64,000 bases of DNA from Paenibacillus sp. LHD-38. Lineage in GTDB: Bacteria; Bacillota; Bacilli; Paenibacillales; Paenibacillaceae. Made by a program: the position numbers and the translations under genes. Location of the stretch: the NCBI RefSeq assembly GCF_031157315.1, contig NZ_JAVIFU010000005.1, forward strand, positions 62,001 to 126,000. Direction: 5' to 3'. Below, one piece after another: positions 53,252 to 62,900 of this stretch (positions within the stretch are counted from its first letter, which is position 1; each line of letters starts with the position of its first letter). The notes beneath the pieces are model-generated. The model was not told the origin of the DNA. It made no database searches and saw only the letters and a program-made list of their open reading frames with translations.

Positions 53252-55119
53252 GGCAGGAACCTCCTTCCGACGATGGCAACCACAATCACTACAAAACCGA
53301 TAACGGCCGCTACGCTGTAGGATTGCACCTGACCGTTCTGCAGCCGGGCAGCAGCCCGGCCAGCGGTGCTTACAGCCGTTCCTGTCAGCCGGACGATTCC
53401 GCCTATGACATAGGCATCGAATGCAAGCAAAACGGAGCCAAGCAGCTTGAGCGGCTTCACGATCACGGCTGCATACAGTTCATCGATGTAGTAGCTGCGT
53501 TCAAGCAGCCTGACAAGCCAAGGCATTTTCTCGCGCAGCGCAGTGCTGCTGATACTTTTTTTCCCGTATACGAGCCATCCGATGTAAATCCCTAAAAGCC
53601 CAACGGCAATTGAACCCACGAGCGCTGCGCCGTTGGTATGCGCTTCTTCAGGGCCGTCGTTAATCCACGAACCGAACCAGCCGTTCCACGGCGTCTCGAT
53701 AAACCCGGCTGCAACAGCCAAGACAGCTAAAACAATCAGAGGCAGCGTCATGGAGACAGGCGATTCATGGGCTTTGGATGCCGCGGCGCTTGGTTTCCCC
53801 ATAAATACGAGAAAGAACAGCCGTGACATATAAAGCGCCGTACAGAAAGCCGCTGCCAAACCAACAACGAACAACAGCGGGTTTGTTTCCCACGCAACCG
53901 ACAAGATCAAATCCTTCGACCAAAAGCCGGATAAGGGCGGAATGCCGGCAAGCGCCAGAGCGCCGATCCCAAAGGTCCATGTCGTCACACGCATTTTCGA
54001 GCTTAGTCCGCCCATCTCGTTAATGTTTTGGGTATGTACGGCATGGATGATGCTTCCGGCTCCCAGGAACAGCAGCGCTTTAAAGAAAGCGTGCGTAAAC
54101 AAATGAAAGATCCCGCCTGTTAGGGAACCGAGACCGAGCGCAAGCATCATATAGCCGAGCTGGCTTACCGTTGAGTAAGCTAATATTCGTTTAATGTCAT
54201 TTTGCGCCAGCGCGATCGTCGCTGCGAAGATAGCTGTAAATCCGCCTACATATGCGATCGTCTCCATCGCGGCAGCAGAGTCTTGAAAAATATCGTACGT
54301 CCGCGCAATAAGAAACACGCCCGCGGCAACCATGGTCGCCGCGTGGATCAGCGCACTGATGGGCGTCGGCCCTTCCATCGCATCAGGCAGCCAGACATGC
54401 AGCGGAAATTGACCGGATTTTCCAATGGCGCCCACAAAAATAAGCAGGGCAATGAGCGTCGTAATCCCGTTTGTAATGGCGCCTGACTGACCGTCGAACA
54501 CGCTTTGAATCGTTGTAAAATCAAGCGCATGCTCCGGCATATACCAGAACAGCAGCAGGATAGCCAGCAGAAGTCCGACATCGCCGATGCGCGTAACGAT
54601 AAAGGCTTTTTTGGCGGCAGCGCGAGCCTTAGGCAGCGTAAACCAAAAGCCGATCAATAGGAATGAGCATACGCCGACCAATTCCCAAAAAATATAAAGC
54701 GACAATAAATTATCCGACAGCACCAGGCCCAGCATAGAAAAGGTAAATAAGGAAACATAGCCGTAAAACACTGAAATCCTCTCGTCATCCTTCATATAAC
54801 CAGCTGAGTACAGCTGCACGAGAAAGCTGACAAACGTAACGACCACCAGCATAAGCGCTGTCAGGTTCGTCACCTCAAACCCCAATCGGAGCGAATAATC
54901 ACCAATCGTAATCCAATCGAAGGAATAATTATAATCCACTTCATTGGCACCCAAGCGATCTGCCAAAATCAACAGCGAGAACACAAAGGCTGCAAAAGAA
55001 CCCAACGAACCGATGAATACGCCCGCCCGCCGATAGCTGCGGCCGAGCGCCGTCAAAACGAGGAATGCTGCCAGCGGAAACAACGGTATCAACCAAGCCG
55101 TTTGTGTGTATTTATCCAT
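53248..55119 (-). CDS. nuoL: NADH-quinone oxidoreductase subunit L
   Basis: The largest antiporter-like subunit, 623 residues, with 14 core helices and a C-terminal amphipathic helix that runs along the membrane arm. The motif GKSGQFPLHVWLPDAMEGPTPISALIHAATMVAAGVFL is diagnostic, and FWELVGVCSFLLIGFW contains the conserved Glu. The start ATG at 55119 is eight bases after the end of nuoK. Confidence 0.97.
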   Translation of the reverse strand: MDKYTQTAWLIPLFPLAAFLVLTALGRSYRRAGVFIGSLGSFAAFVFSLLILADRLGANEVDYNYSFDWITIGDYSLRLGFEVTNLTALMLVVVTFVSFLVQLYSAGYMKDDERISVFYGYVSLFTFSMLGLVLSDNLLSLYIFWELVGVCSFLLIGFWFTLPKARAAAKKAFIVTRIGDVGLLLAILLLFWYMPEHALDFTTIQSVFDGQSGAITNGITTLIALLIFVGAIGKSGQFPLHVWLPDAMEGPTPISALIHAATMVAAGVFLIARTYDIFQDSAAAMETIAYVGGFTAIFAATIALAQNDIKRILAYSTVSQLGYMMLALGLGSLTGGIFHLFTHAFFKALLFLGAGSIIHAVHTQNINEMGGLSSKMRVTTWTFGIGALALAGIPPLSGFWSKDLILSVAWETNPLLFVVGLAAAFCTALYMSRLFFLVFMGKPSAAASKAHESPVSMTLPLIVLAVLAVAAGFIETPWNGWFGSWINDGPEEAHTNGAALVGSIAVGLLGIYIGWLVYGKKSISSTALREKMPWLVRLLERSYYIDELYAAVIVKPLKLLGSVLLAFDAYVIGGIVRLTGTAVSTAGRAAARLQNGQVQSYSVAAVIGFVVIVVAIVGRRFLP

Positions 55120-55127
55120 ACGCTGCG

Positions 55128-55430
55128 CTACCTCCTCATTTTGTCAAATTCGTCGACGTTCACTGTCCCCCGCATCCGGAACAACGCAATCAGTATTGCT
55201 ACTCCGATCGCAGCTTCTGCCGCGGCGACCGTAATCGTAAATAAAGAAAAGATTTGACCGGTCAAGGACGGCACGACGCCGTACTTCGAAAAGGCGACCA
55301 AATTCAAGTTGACCGCATTAAGCATAAGCTCAAGCGAAAGCAGGACGACGACCGCATTTCGTTTCACTAAAGCGCCGTACAGCCCGATACAGAACAAAAT
55401 CGCTGCCAGCGTTAAATAGGAGGATAACAT
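55128..55430 (-). CDS. nuoK: NADH-quinone oxidoreductase subunit K
   Basis: A 100-residue membrane subunit with three helices, matching the normal 100-104. Conserved Glu residues in [13 protein letters not shown] and [14 protein letters not shown] take part in the proton path. The ATG at 55430 is used because it gives the family start [21 protein letters not shown] lies 12 bases upstream, inside the end of nuoJ. An earlier in-frame ATG would add 14 polar residues. Confidence 0.95.
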   Translation of the reverse strand: MLSSYLTLAAILFCIGLYGALVKRNAVVVLLSLELMLNAVNLNLVAFSKYGVVPSLTGQIFSLFTITVAAAEAAIGVAILIALFRMRGTVNVDEFDKMRR

Positions 55431-55434
55431 TTGT

Positions 55435-55950
55435 TTAATCCGCCTCCTTTTTGGCGAGCACGATGGCTCCAATAAAAGCGACGGTCAAAAGCACGGAAAG
55501 AAGCTCGAAGGGAATCACGTACCCCGTATATAAAAGCTCTCCGATGGCCATCGTATTATCTTCCGCTTGCTGGAAGGGCTGCGGCTCAGGAAACTCCGTC
55601 GACCGAATCGCATAAAACAGTACGCCGAACAAACTCAGCGCGCCAATTGCCGCCAGCGTTTCATGCAGCGGCTTCGCAGGCTCGCGCGCTCCGGCTTGAT
55701 GCTTCGTCATCATGATGCCGAAGATCATCAAGATCGAAACCGCTCCCGCATAAATCAGCACCTGAACGAACGCGACGAACTCTGCATCAAGCAGCACGAA
55801 CATTCCCGCTAAGCCGAGAAATACAGCTGCCATAGAAATGACCATATGCACGACCTTCTCCAGCGTAATCATGAGAACAGCGCCGCAAATCATGATCGCC
55901 GAAAAGATAAAAAAAGCGACGAATTCGCCCGTAAATGCAATATTGAACAA
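55435..55950 (-). CDS. nuoJ: NADH-quinone oxidoreductase subunit J
   Basis: A 171-residue membrane subunit with five helices. The motifs [26 protein letters not shown] and [18 protein letters not shown] are typical. It starts with TTG directly at the end of nuoI (no spacer), with AAAGGGGG ten bases upstream. The gene overlaps nothing but abuts both neighbours. Confidence 0.95.
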   Translation of the reverse strand: MFNIAFTGEFVAFFIFSAIMICGAVLMITLEKVVHMVISMAAVFLGLAGMFVLLDAEFVAFVQVLIYAGAVSILMIFGIMMTKHQAGAREPAKPLHETLAAIGALSLFGVLFYAIRSTEFPEPQPFQQAEDNTMAIGELLYTGYVIPFELLSVLLTVAFIGAIVLAKKEAD

Positions 55951-56400
55951 CTATTTCGCGCCCCCTTTGGCCGGCGCTCCGATATTGTTATTATCCTGCC
56001 GAGTAAGCGTATTGTTGTCCGTCAGCCACTGTGCGTCCTTAAACAGATCATCGCGGCTGAACGTGGCCAGCTCAAAATGATTCGACATGACGATCGCTTC
56101 CGTCGGACAAACCTCCGTACAGAGGTCGCATAGGATGCAGATTTCAAAATTGATATCAAACGTATCGATGACCTTGCCCTTTTTGTCCGGATCCGGATTC
56201 GGCTTGCCTGTCAGCGTAATGCAATCCGTCGGGCAAATACGCGCGCATTGATTGCAAACGATGCACAGATCCGGAATAAAATGCTGAATGCCACGGAACC
56301 GATCCGGCATGATAAAAGGCACGTCTGGATAGGAAGTGGTCACTTTTGGAGCCGTCATCGATTTGAGCGTTACACCCAGTCCTTGCAGCATTCCTTTCAT
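55951..56400 (-). CDS. nuoI: NADH-quinone oxidoreductase subunit I (2x 4Fe-4S)
   Basis: A 149-residue peripheral subunit carrying the two iron-sulfur clusters (N6a/N6b) that pass electrons toward NuoB. Cluster ligands are Cys46, 49, 52 and 56 (CIVCNQCARICP) and Cys88, 91, 94 and 98 (CILCDLCTEVCP), both complete. The ATG has GGGGAGAAGG upstream. It lies 16 bases after nuoH and directly before nuoJ. Confidence 0.97.
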   Translation of the reverse strand: MKGMLQGLGVTLKSMTAPKVTTSYPDVPFIMPDRFRGIQHFIPDLCIVCNQCARICPTDCITLTGKPNPDPDKKGKVIDTFDINFEICILCDLCTEVCPTEAIVMSNHFELATFSRDDLFKDAQWLTDNNTLTRQDNNNIGAPAKGGAK

Positions 56401-56416
56401 TTCCTTCTCCCCTTTG

Positions 56417-57433
56417 CTAGTTCTTAATAAACAGTTCCAAATATACAGCCGTTAGGAACACGTTAAGCAGCGAAACGGGCAGCAGCACCTTCCAACCGAG
56501 TCCCATCAGTTGATCTACACGAATTCGCGGCATCGTCGCACGGATCCAAAACAGGAAAAACACAACAAATGCAAACTTCAGCAAAAACCAGATGATACCC
56601 GGCACAAAATCTAGAAAAGGCGCCGGCGCATGCCAGCCGCCAAGGAACAGCACCGTCGTAAGGGCAGCAATCGCATAAACGTAAACATATTCCGAGAGCA
56701 TAAAGAAAGCAAAGCGAAAACCGCTGTACTCGACGTGATAACCCGCCACAAGCTCTGACTCCGCCTCCGGTAAATCGAAGGGCGTTCGGTTGAGCTCAGA
56801 GACCGCTGCAATGATGAAGATAACGAAGCCGATGATTTGAGGGAGGAAATTCCAGTTCCAGAACCAGCCTCCGTCCTGTGCAGCAACAATATCCCGTAAA
56901 TTCAAGCTGCCGCTGAGCAGGATAACGCCTACCACCGAAATCACGAGCGGCACCTCATAGCTGATCATCTGTGCCGCCGAGCGCATACCCCCGAGAAGAG
57001 CATATTTGTTATTGGAAGCCCAGCCCCCGAGTACAATGGCAAGCGTCGAGATCCCTGACAATGCCACGTAGTAGAGCAGCCCGACATTCAAATCCGCGAA
57101 ATAAAGATTTTGCGTGTACGGCAAAACCGCGAGCACAGAGAAGGCAGGTATGTAAGCCAGCGCGGGCGCAAGAATGAACAGCACGCGATCAGCCTTGCGC
57201 GGAATCGTATCTTCCTTAATGAGCAGCTTGAAGATATCCGCCACCGTCTGCAGCAGTCCAAACGGTCCAACCCGGTTAGGGCCGATACGCAGCTGCATCC
57301 AGCCGATTACCTTGCGCTCGAAATAGATGGCATACGTTACGAAACCAAGCACGATAAAAAGGAAAACAACCGCCCATAGAAACAGCACAAGCACATTGCC
57401 CCAGGTGAGCGGCTGGTTTAGCCAAGACTGCAT
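56417..57433 (-). CDS. nuoH: NADH-quinone oxidoreductase subunit H
   Basis: The 338-residue membrane subunit linking the peripheral and membrane arms and forming part of the quinone pocket, with eight helices. RIGPNRVGPFGLLQTVADIFKLLIKED and NRTPFDLPEAESELVAGYHVEYSG are the hallmark loops. The ATG at 57433 overlaps the nuoD stop (TGATG), with GGGGAGG ten bases upstream; a TTG at 57439 would be too close to that site. Confidence 0.96.
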   Translation of the reverse strand: MQSWLNQPLTWGNVLVLFLWAVVFLFIVLGFVTYAIYFERKVIGWMQLRIGPNRVGPFGLLQTVADIFKLLIKEDTIPRKADRVLFILAPALAYIPAFSVLAVLPYTQNLYFADLNVGLLYYVALSGISTLAIVLGGWASNNKYALLGGMRSAAQMISYEVPLVISVVGVILLSGSLNLRDIVAAQDGGWFWNWNFLPQIIGFVIFIIAAVSELNRTPFDLPEAESELVAGYHVEYSGFRFAFFMLSEYVYVYAIAALTTVLFLGGWHAPAPFLDFVPGIIWFLLKFAFVVFFLFWIRATMPRIRVDQLMGLGWKVLLPVSLLNVFLTAVYLELFIKN

Positions 57434-58533
57434 CAGCAATCGACCTCCCCGACGACAATGTCAATGCCGCCCAGTATCGTAATGAGGTTTGTCATCGTTT
57501 CCCCAACCAGAAGCTTCGGCAATATTTGCAAATTAACGAATGAGGGCCTCCTGAACTTGAGCCTGTACGGCTCCGCTTTGCCCTTGGATACGATGTGGCA
57601 TCCGATTTCGCCGCGCGGCGATTCAATGCGCACGTATACCTCTCCGGCTGGCGGACGAAGCACGCGCGGCACCTTCCCCATCGTATCTCCGCCGCTTGGG
57701 AACTTCTCAAGCGCTTGCTTCAAAATACGCAGGCTTTGGCGTATTTCCTCCAGACGGATTCGATATCGGTCGTAGCAGTCACCCTCCTTACCAAGCGGCA
57801 CGTCGAATTCAAATTGGCTGTATAGGCTGTAAGGCTCGGCCTTGCGAACATCGAAGTCTACTCCGGTACATCTTAAATTGGCTCCCGTTAGTCCATAATC
57901 AATCGCAGTTGCGGCATCATACCTGCCAACTCCCTTGATACGGGCTAAGAAGATTTCATTGCCGCTGACGAGCTTATCGTACTCCTGGAGCTTGCTCTCC
58001 ATATAAGGAATAAATTCGCGCACCTTATCCAACCAGCCGGGAGGCGCATCCCACTTCACGCCGCCCACTCTCATATAATTATAGGTTAATCTTGCTCCGC
58101 ACAGCTCATTAAACAGATCAATAATCATTTCTCGATCGCGGAAAGCGTACAGAAATGGGCTCATCGCTCCAATATCGAGCAGATAGGTTCCCCACCAGAC
58201 AAGATGGCTCGCGACGCGCTGCAGCTCCATGACAACAAGCCGCAGATACTCCGCCCGCTGCGGCACCTCAAGCCCCATCATCGTCTCAACCGCATGAACG
58301 AGCACGTAATTGTTCGTCATGGCAGAGACATAATCCATTCGGTCCGTATAAGGAATGATTTGCGTGAAATTCAAATTTTCCGCGATCTTCTCCGTTCCCC
58401 GGTGCAAATACCCCATAACGGGTGTAGCCTCGGTTATGACTTCACCATCGAGCTTAACGATAATTCGAAATACGCCATGCGTGCTTGGATGCTGCGGACC
58501 TACGTTTAAGAGCAGTTCTTCTGTACGGATCAA
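57433..58533 (-). CDS. nuoD: NADH-quinone oxidoreductase subunit D
   Basis: A 366-residue peripheral subunit, related to [NiFe] hydrogenase large subunits without the metal cysteines. Together with NuoB and NuoH it forms the quinone-binding site. The conserved NVGPQHPSTHGVFR (with the quinone-site His) is near the N-terminus, and RSPRGE-type residues (VRIESPRGEIGCHIV) are near the C-terminus. It starts at TTG, with GGAGGTG ten bases upstream. Confidence 0.96.
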   Translation of the reverse strand: MIRTEELLLNVGPQHPSTHGVFRIIVKLDGEVITEATPVMGYLHRGTEKIAENLNFTQIIPYTDRMDYVSAMTNNYVLVHAVETMMGLEVPQRAEYLRLVVMELQRVASHLVWWGTYLLDIGAMSPFLYAFRDREMIIDLFNELCGARLTYNYMRVGGVKWDAPPGWLDKVREFIPYMESKLQEYDKLVSGNEIFLARIKGVGRYDAATAIDYGLTGANLRCTGVDFDVRKAEPYSLYSQFEFDVPLGKEGDCYDRYRIRLEEIRQSLRILKQALEKFPSGGDTMGKVPRVLRPPAGEVYVRIESPRGEIGCHIVSKGKAEPYRLKFRRPSFVNLQILPKLLVGETMTNLITILGGIDIVVGEVDC

Positions 58534-58540
58534 GGGCTGC

Positions 58541-59197
58541 CTACACCTCCGAATCTAACGGTTCATAATCCTTGCGCAGCGGATGGCCAACCCAATCGTC
58601 AGGCATCATAATCCGCCGCAAATCGGGGTGTCCGGGAAAATCGACGCCAAGCAGGTCATAAATTTCCCGCTCGTTCCAATTCGCCGTCGCCCAGACCGGC
58701 GTCGCTGAATATACGGATGCTGAATCACGATCAGCCTTGATCTTGATCGCGACCTCTCTATTGCTGCCAAGCGAAAGCATATGATAGACCACTTCCATAT
58801 GGGTCTCGTAATCGATGCCGGACACATTTCGTAAGTAGTTGAATCGCAGCACTTCGTGCTCCTTTAACAGCCGCGAAACTTCCCGCCAATAAACATTGTT
58901 GATTATAATCATTGGCATGTCGCCATTTAATTCGTTCACGTAAGCATCCTCGACTGCGGATTCGGCAATCTCCTGCTTAAGCAGCGCTGTAATGGCATCC
59001 AGTTCCGGCTGCCGGAGAGACGGCGGCTTGGGCAAGTCCGGCTGCGCTTCCCCCGCTTCTGCTTCCGCCTTTTCCTTTGCAGCGGCTCTCGCAGCGCGCG
59101 CCTCGGCCGCTGCCTTCAGCTTTGCCTCCCGCTCCGCGTCTGCCGGGGGCGAATCCACAGCGGGCTTCTCGCCGCCCTTATTCTGCTCCTCACTCAT
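58541..59197 (-). CDS. nuoC: NADH-quinone oxidoreductase subunit C with charged N-terminal extension
   Basis: A 218-residue peripheral subunit. The conserved domain (about 70-218) includes [61 protein letters not shown]. Before it is a low-complexity stretch of about 60 residues made of Ala, Lys, Glu and Pro ([27 protein letters not shown]). This is predicted to be a charged helix and is absent from most homologues as I know them. Its start overlaps the end of nuoB by four bases. Confidence 0.93.
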   Translation of the reverse strand: MSEEQNKGGEKPAVDSPPADAEREAKLKAAAEARAARAAAKEKAEAEAGEAQPDLPKPPSLRQPELDAITALLKQEIAESAVEDAYVNELNGDMPMIIINNVYWREVSRLLKEHEVLRFNYLRNVSGIDYETHMEVVYHMLSLGSNREVAIKIKADRDSASVYSATPVWATANWNEREIYDLLGVDFPGHPDLRRIMMPDDWVGHPLRKDYEPLDSEV

Positions 59198-59712
59198 CGA
59201 CCGGTCACCCGCTTCCCGGTTTTTGCTTCATATCGGATCTTTTCCTGCAGCTTGTTGATGCCGTAGATCAGCGCTGCCGGGTTAGGCGGACAGCCCGGAA
59301 TATATACATCAACAGGCACGATCTGATCGACGCCTTTTATGACTGAATAGGATTTGATGTAAGGGCCGCCGGCCGTTGCGCAAGAGCCCATAGCGATCAC
59401 CCATTTCGGTTCGGGCATTTGATCATATAGTCTTCTGAGCAGGGGACCCATCTTCTTCGTAACGGTCCCGGCTACAATCATCACATCGGATTGCCGCGGC
59501 GAGGTCCGGAACATGACACCAAAGCGGTCGAGATCATAATGCGACGCGCCCGTTCCCATCATTTCAATCGCGCAGCAAGCCAGTCCGAATGTCAGCGGCC
59601 ATAATGAATTGCTTCTCGCCCAAGCTTTTAACTGCTCCAAGGTGCCCATAAATACGTTGCGTTCCAGCTCCCGGCGTTCCTCTATTGAAATTGACTCTAA
59701 ACTGAATTCCAT
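59194..59712 (-). CDS. nuoB: NADH-quinone oxidoreductase subunit B
   Basis: A 172-residue peripheral subunit with the terminal N2 iron-sulfur cluster, which gives electrons to quinone. Ligands Cys46-Cys47 (ACCAIEMM), Cys111 (GSCATAGG) and Cys141 (PGCPP) are all present. Its start overlaps the end of nuoA by 16 bases, and it overlaps nuoC by four. Confidence 0.97.
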   Translation of the reverse strand: MEFSLESISIEERRELERNVFMGTLEQLKAWARSNSLWPLTFGLACCAIEMMGTGASHYDLDRFGVMFRTSPRQSDVMIVAGTVTKKMGPLLRRLYDQMPEPKWVIAMGSCATAGGPYIKSYSVIKGVDQIVPVDVYIPGCPPNPAALIYGINKLQEKIRYEAKTGKRVTGR

Positions 59713-60068
59713 TTCAGCACCCTCTTTTTCCAGGCATATAGAAGACCGATAAGAAGCATTCCCGCAAATATCACCATTTCGACTAGCACAAATAAGCCGA
59801 GCTTATTGTATGCGACGGCCCACGGATATAAGAAAACGGTTTCCACATCAAAGATGACAAACATTAAGGCAAACAAGTAATAGCGGATGTTAAAACGGAC
59901 CTGTCCCTCACCTACCGGCTCATTCCCGCTTTCATAGGTGGTTTGCTTGAGCTCATTCGGCTTGTTCGGTCTTAGCAGCCTTCCTACAGTCAATGCAACG
60001 ACTGGGAGCAAAATGCCAAGAAAAATAAAAACAGCCACGACGACATAGTTATTGGCGTAGTTTTCCAC
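59697..60068 (-). CDS. nuoA: NADH-quinone oxidoreductase subunit A
   Basis: A 123-residue membrane subunit with three helices. Conserved Glu/Asp positions are in [40 protein letters not shown]. The start is put at a GTG (60068) with GGAGG seven bases upstream, giving [19 protein letters not shown] longer frame to 60119 would add 17 polar residues that the family lacks. It is the first gene of the operon. Confidence 0.94.
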   Translation of the reverse strand: MENYANNYVVVAVFIFLGILLPVVALTVGRLLRPNKPNELKQTTYESGNEPVGEGQVRFNIRYYLFALMFVIFDVETVFLYPWAVAYNKLGLFVLVEMVIFAGMLLIGLLYAWKKRVLKWNSV

Positions 60069-60131
60069 ACGATCGCCTCCGTCAAATTGGGTAGGTACGG
60101 ACCGTTGCCGCTTGGTCAATTTTTCCTCACA

Positions 60132-60160
60132 ATTATAACAAATGCTACCACTGACGTCTA
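60132..60160 (-). promoter_or_regulatory. Candidate promoter of the nuo operon
   Basis: A perfect TATAAT (60132-60137) is preceded after 17 bases by TAGACG (60155-60160), four of six consensus matches. It lies in the 100-base space between the germination gene stop and nuoA. Confidence 0.55.
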
Positions 60161-60168
60161 TGACGGAG

Positions 60169-61392
60169 TTACGTCACGGCAGGCTCCTTGTCCGATATCT
60201 CACGCTGTTTATCCGATGTTTTTTGGTCTTCCGCGGTTTCTTCTCTATTCGGCTGGACTGCCGGAAAGCTGCCGTCGCTGTTATCACGTTTGCCTCTAAT
60301 AACAGCAATGACAAGCAGCAAGAGCGGCAGGAGGAATCCGTGAAAAAGACTGTACACCGTCCATACTCCCATGGCAAACTCCTTTGCATGGGCCACGTTG
60401 CGATAGACCATCAAAGAGAGCGGGACGATAATGAACGCATAAGGAACGATCAATGTCCGATAAGTAGATAAATTCAGTACTTGAGCGGTCATAACGGTCA
60501 GTACATATACACATAACGCCAGCTTCATAAAGACGGTTCCGACCCAGACCATGGCGACCAAAATTTCGACCCGCACCAAAATTTCCTCGATATTAATATT
60601 TTTAGCCATATCATATACCGCGAACGGGCTTCGGCTCACCTCGTCGACTCCCATCACACCCACGAGGGATATACAAATCAATACACTTACGATTGCGATC
60701 AAAACAGCGGAGAGCTTCAATGATTTTCTCAGCTTTTTACGGTCTTGTTCACGCACGAGCGGGAATATCATCGTCATAAATACAAATTCGCCGATCGGGA
60801 ATCCCAAGATAGGATAAACTCCTTTCACCGGCCGTTCCCAGCCTTCGTATAAAAATGGCTCGAAATTGTGGTAATCAAATTGATTAGACAATGCGAAAGT
60901 CACAATGACGATGACGAACAAGCCCCAGCCAAATAGGATTTCCCCCGTTCGGGCTATCGTTTCGATGCCTAAGAAGACACCATAAATCACGACCATCATA
61001 AAGGTGCTGTCAATAAACCACTCCGGCGTGATCGGCAGTACAGAGAGGCCCATAAAGTCTGAAATATTGCGAAGGACAAGCGCGCTCAGCAGCAGGAAAA
61101 ACAGGATATAGAGCAAGGACACGACCTTGCCGCCCCATGCTCCCAGCACCCGCTCCGCATACTGGGCCAATGACAAATTGGGAAAGCGGTCTGACAGCGC
61201 CAAGAAGACGATCAGGATGAAATAATTAAACGGCCCCGCCAAGAGCATGGATATCCATCCGTCCTGTTTCGCAATGGCCGTTACCGAAGTCGGCAAAATA
61301 AGCGCTGCGCTCCCAAGCGCAAATAAAAACAACATTTTCGCGCATTGGCCGGATGTGATTTCCGCATTGTTCATTCCCGCAAATTTACTCAT
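60169..61392 (-). CDS. Spore germination receptor B subunit (GerAB family)
   Basis: A 407-residue inner spore membrane protein of the amino acid/polyamine/organocation superfamily, with ten helices. B subunits are thought to bind the small germinant. [34 protein letters not shown] is the family start. The C-terminal 45 residues form a polar tail (rich in Asp, Glu, Lys and Ser) longer than the usual family end. It is the last gene of an A-C-D-B operon, five bases after the small D-like gene. Confidence 0.93.
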   Translation of the reverse strand: MSKFAGMNNAEITSGQCAKMLFLFALGSAALILPTSVTAIAKQDGWISMLLAGPFNYFILIVFLALSDRFPNLSLAQYAERVLGAWGGKVVSLLYILFFLLLSALVLRNISDFMGLSVLPITPEWFIDSTFMMVVIYGVFLGIETIARTGEILFGWGLFVIVIVTFALSNQFDYHNFEPFLYEGWERPVKGVYPILGFPIGEFVFMTMIFPLVREQDRKKLRKSLKLSAVLIAIVSVLICISLVGVMGVDEVSRSPFAVYDMAKNINIEEILVRVEILVAMVWVGTVFMKLALCVYVLTVMTAQVLNLSTYRTLIVPYAFIIVPLSLMVYRNVAHAKEFAMGVWTVYSLFHGFLLPLLLLVIAVIRGKRDNSDGSFPAVQPNREETAEDQKTSDKQREISDKEPAVT

Positions 61393-61397
61393 CGCTG

Positions 61398-61649
61398 CTA
61401 TGCCTCCTCCTCTATCCAGGAAATAATCGGTCTATATATCGGTCCGACAATCGTCTTAATCCAATCTGTAGGATTCGGCACCGGTATACGAAACAGCTGG
61501 GCCATGATTAACAGCGTGCCTATTGTTAGAATAAACAAAGCCCAGCCCCTCTCGCGCAAACGATGCATATCGCCATTCCGTTTCCAAACCACCGCCCCTG
61601 TTGCTGCCGCAAGCAGAAAAATACCGATAGGAGCCAGCATCTTGATCAC
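61398..61649 (-). CDS. Small two-helix protein of the germination operon (D-subunit-like)
   Basis: An 83-residue protein with two hydrophobic helices (LAPIGIFLLAAATGAVVW and ALFILTIGTLLIMAQLF) joined by the basic HRLRERGW. Germination operons in several Bacillus species carry a fourth small gene encoding a two-helix D subunit of about 75 residues that modulates receptor function. The size, topology and place here match. It ends five bases before the B gene and abuts the end of the C gene. Sequence similarity to a named D subunit cannot be confirmed by eye. Confidence 0.75.
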   Translation of the reverse strand: MIKMLAPIGIFLLAAATGAVVWKRNGDMHRLRERGWALFILTIGTLLIMAQLFRIPVPNPTDWIKTIVGPIYRPIISWIEEEA

Positions 61650-62900
61650 TCATTCCACAATAGATTTGCCCCGCACACCCGATCCCATAATGATGGTATT
61701 GCATATCACTTCGCTTTCCACCTTAGGAAAAAGCTCCGCCCAGTCTCCCTCCACTCGCTTCCAAATAGCCGGCTGCTTCAAGTAAACTTCCTTACCCCAA
61801 CCAAGCGCATCTACTTGCAGTTTCTTTTGAAGCTTATCGATCGTAGCCTCCACCTCGCCCTTCACCGCCTTGCTCGCCATCATTCCTATCTGGTTTAACA
61901 CCTTTTCATCCGTTACATTCACATTCGGACACATAATCTCTTGTATGCTGCCGGTCACTCTTAGATGTACCTGAACAATCGGCATGTCTCTCTCGCCTTT
62001 TTTGACCTTATGCTCCACGGTCACCCCCTGCACCTCCACGATTAAGTCTCCCTCCGAATCCGGGCATGTTAGCTTAATGACGGTGCTTTTCATTTTATCG
62101 CGCATCCACGACAGTCCTCTTGATTCCTTAGGCTTCAAATAGTCAACGAGCTTGCCATTGCGAAATACAGCCATGGTAGAGAGCACGGGAATGGCTGAAG
62201 CGGGTATGCTGTTTACATTTTCATCTTTATTGCCGTTAGCCCTGTCTCCCTCGATTCGCATAGATGGAAGCACAGCCTGCTCTTTTCCTTTCCCATGCAG
62301 CCTCGTCAAGTCATTGATCTTCACCGCGTAGTTCACCCCGTAGGCAGTCTGGTTAACCTCCAGCATCTCATGAATCTGATTAATCGGAATCGATTCCATT
62401 TGCGTAGTTAACTGCAGCAGTTCCCGTGCTTTTACACCGCGCGTAACCAATACAGAGATATCCGTTCGAATGTCTTGGTTTCTTTCAATTAAATCAATCA
62501 ACGGGAAAATGCCCGTTTTCGCTATCTGCTCCCCTATAACCAGCATTTGAGTATGGGAGAAAAAAAGCCTTCTCGACGTTTTGGCCGACATCTTGCGTAT
62601 CGCTTCAAATAGGGTATCGCCTGTTTCCGTAAACGTCGTTACCGGCGTTCCTCCAATCCCGCCCTTGCTCCCAGCGGCAACGTTTTGCGGGAGCACAACC
62701 TGTACCGTCAGCTGCAGCTTTTGTTTGCCGCTCGGATCTTCATCCACTCCCAAGGCCATTACGACACCAAGCTTGTCCAGATATCGAAGGTCCCAACAGC
62801 CGCTAAGCATAATTAACAGGCAAGCTGTCCACAAGAGGACCCCTTTACGGAATGCCCGCTTGAAGAAACCTTGCCGCTTCTGGTCCTGCGCGCGGCTCAT
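61650..62900 (-). CDS. Spore germination lipoprotein (GerAC family)
   Basis: A 416-residue lipoprotein of the Ger(x)C family, on the outer side of the inner spore membrane. The lipobox is LLIMLSGCWD, followed by the family signature WDLRYLDKLGVVMALGVDED. FTETGDTLFEAIRKMSAKTSRRLFFSHTQMLVIGE is also typical. It overlaps the end of the A gene by four bases. C subunits are needed for receptor assembly and function. Confidence 0.95.
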   Translation of the reverse strand: MSRAQDQKRQGFFKRAFRKGVLLWTACLLIMLSGCWDLRYLDKLGVVMALGVDEDPSGKQKLQLTVQVVLPQNVAAGSKGGIGGTPVTTFTETGDTLFEAIRKMSAKTSRRLFFSHTQMLVIGEQIAKTGIFPLIDLIERNQDIRTDISVLVTRGVKARELLQLTTQMESIPINQIHEMLEVNQTAYGVNYAVKINDLTRLHGKGKEQAVLPSMRIEGDRANGNKDENVNSIPASAIPVLSTMAVFRNGKLVDYLKPKESRGLSWMRDKMKSTVIKLTCPDSEGDLIVEVQGVTVEHKVKKGERDMPIVQVHLRVTGSIQEIMCPNVNVTDEKVLNQIGMMASKAVKGEVEATIDKLQKKLQVDALGWGKEVYLKQPAIWKRVEGDWAELFPKVESEVICNTIIMGSGVRGKSIVE

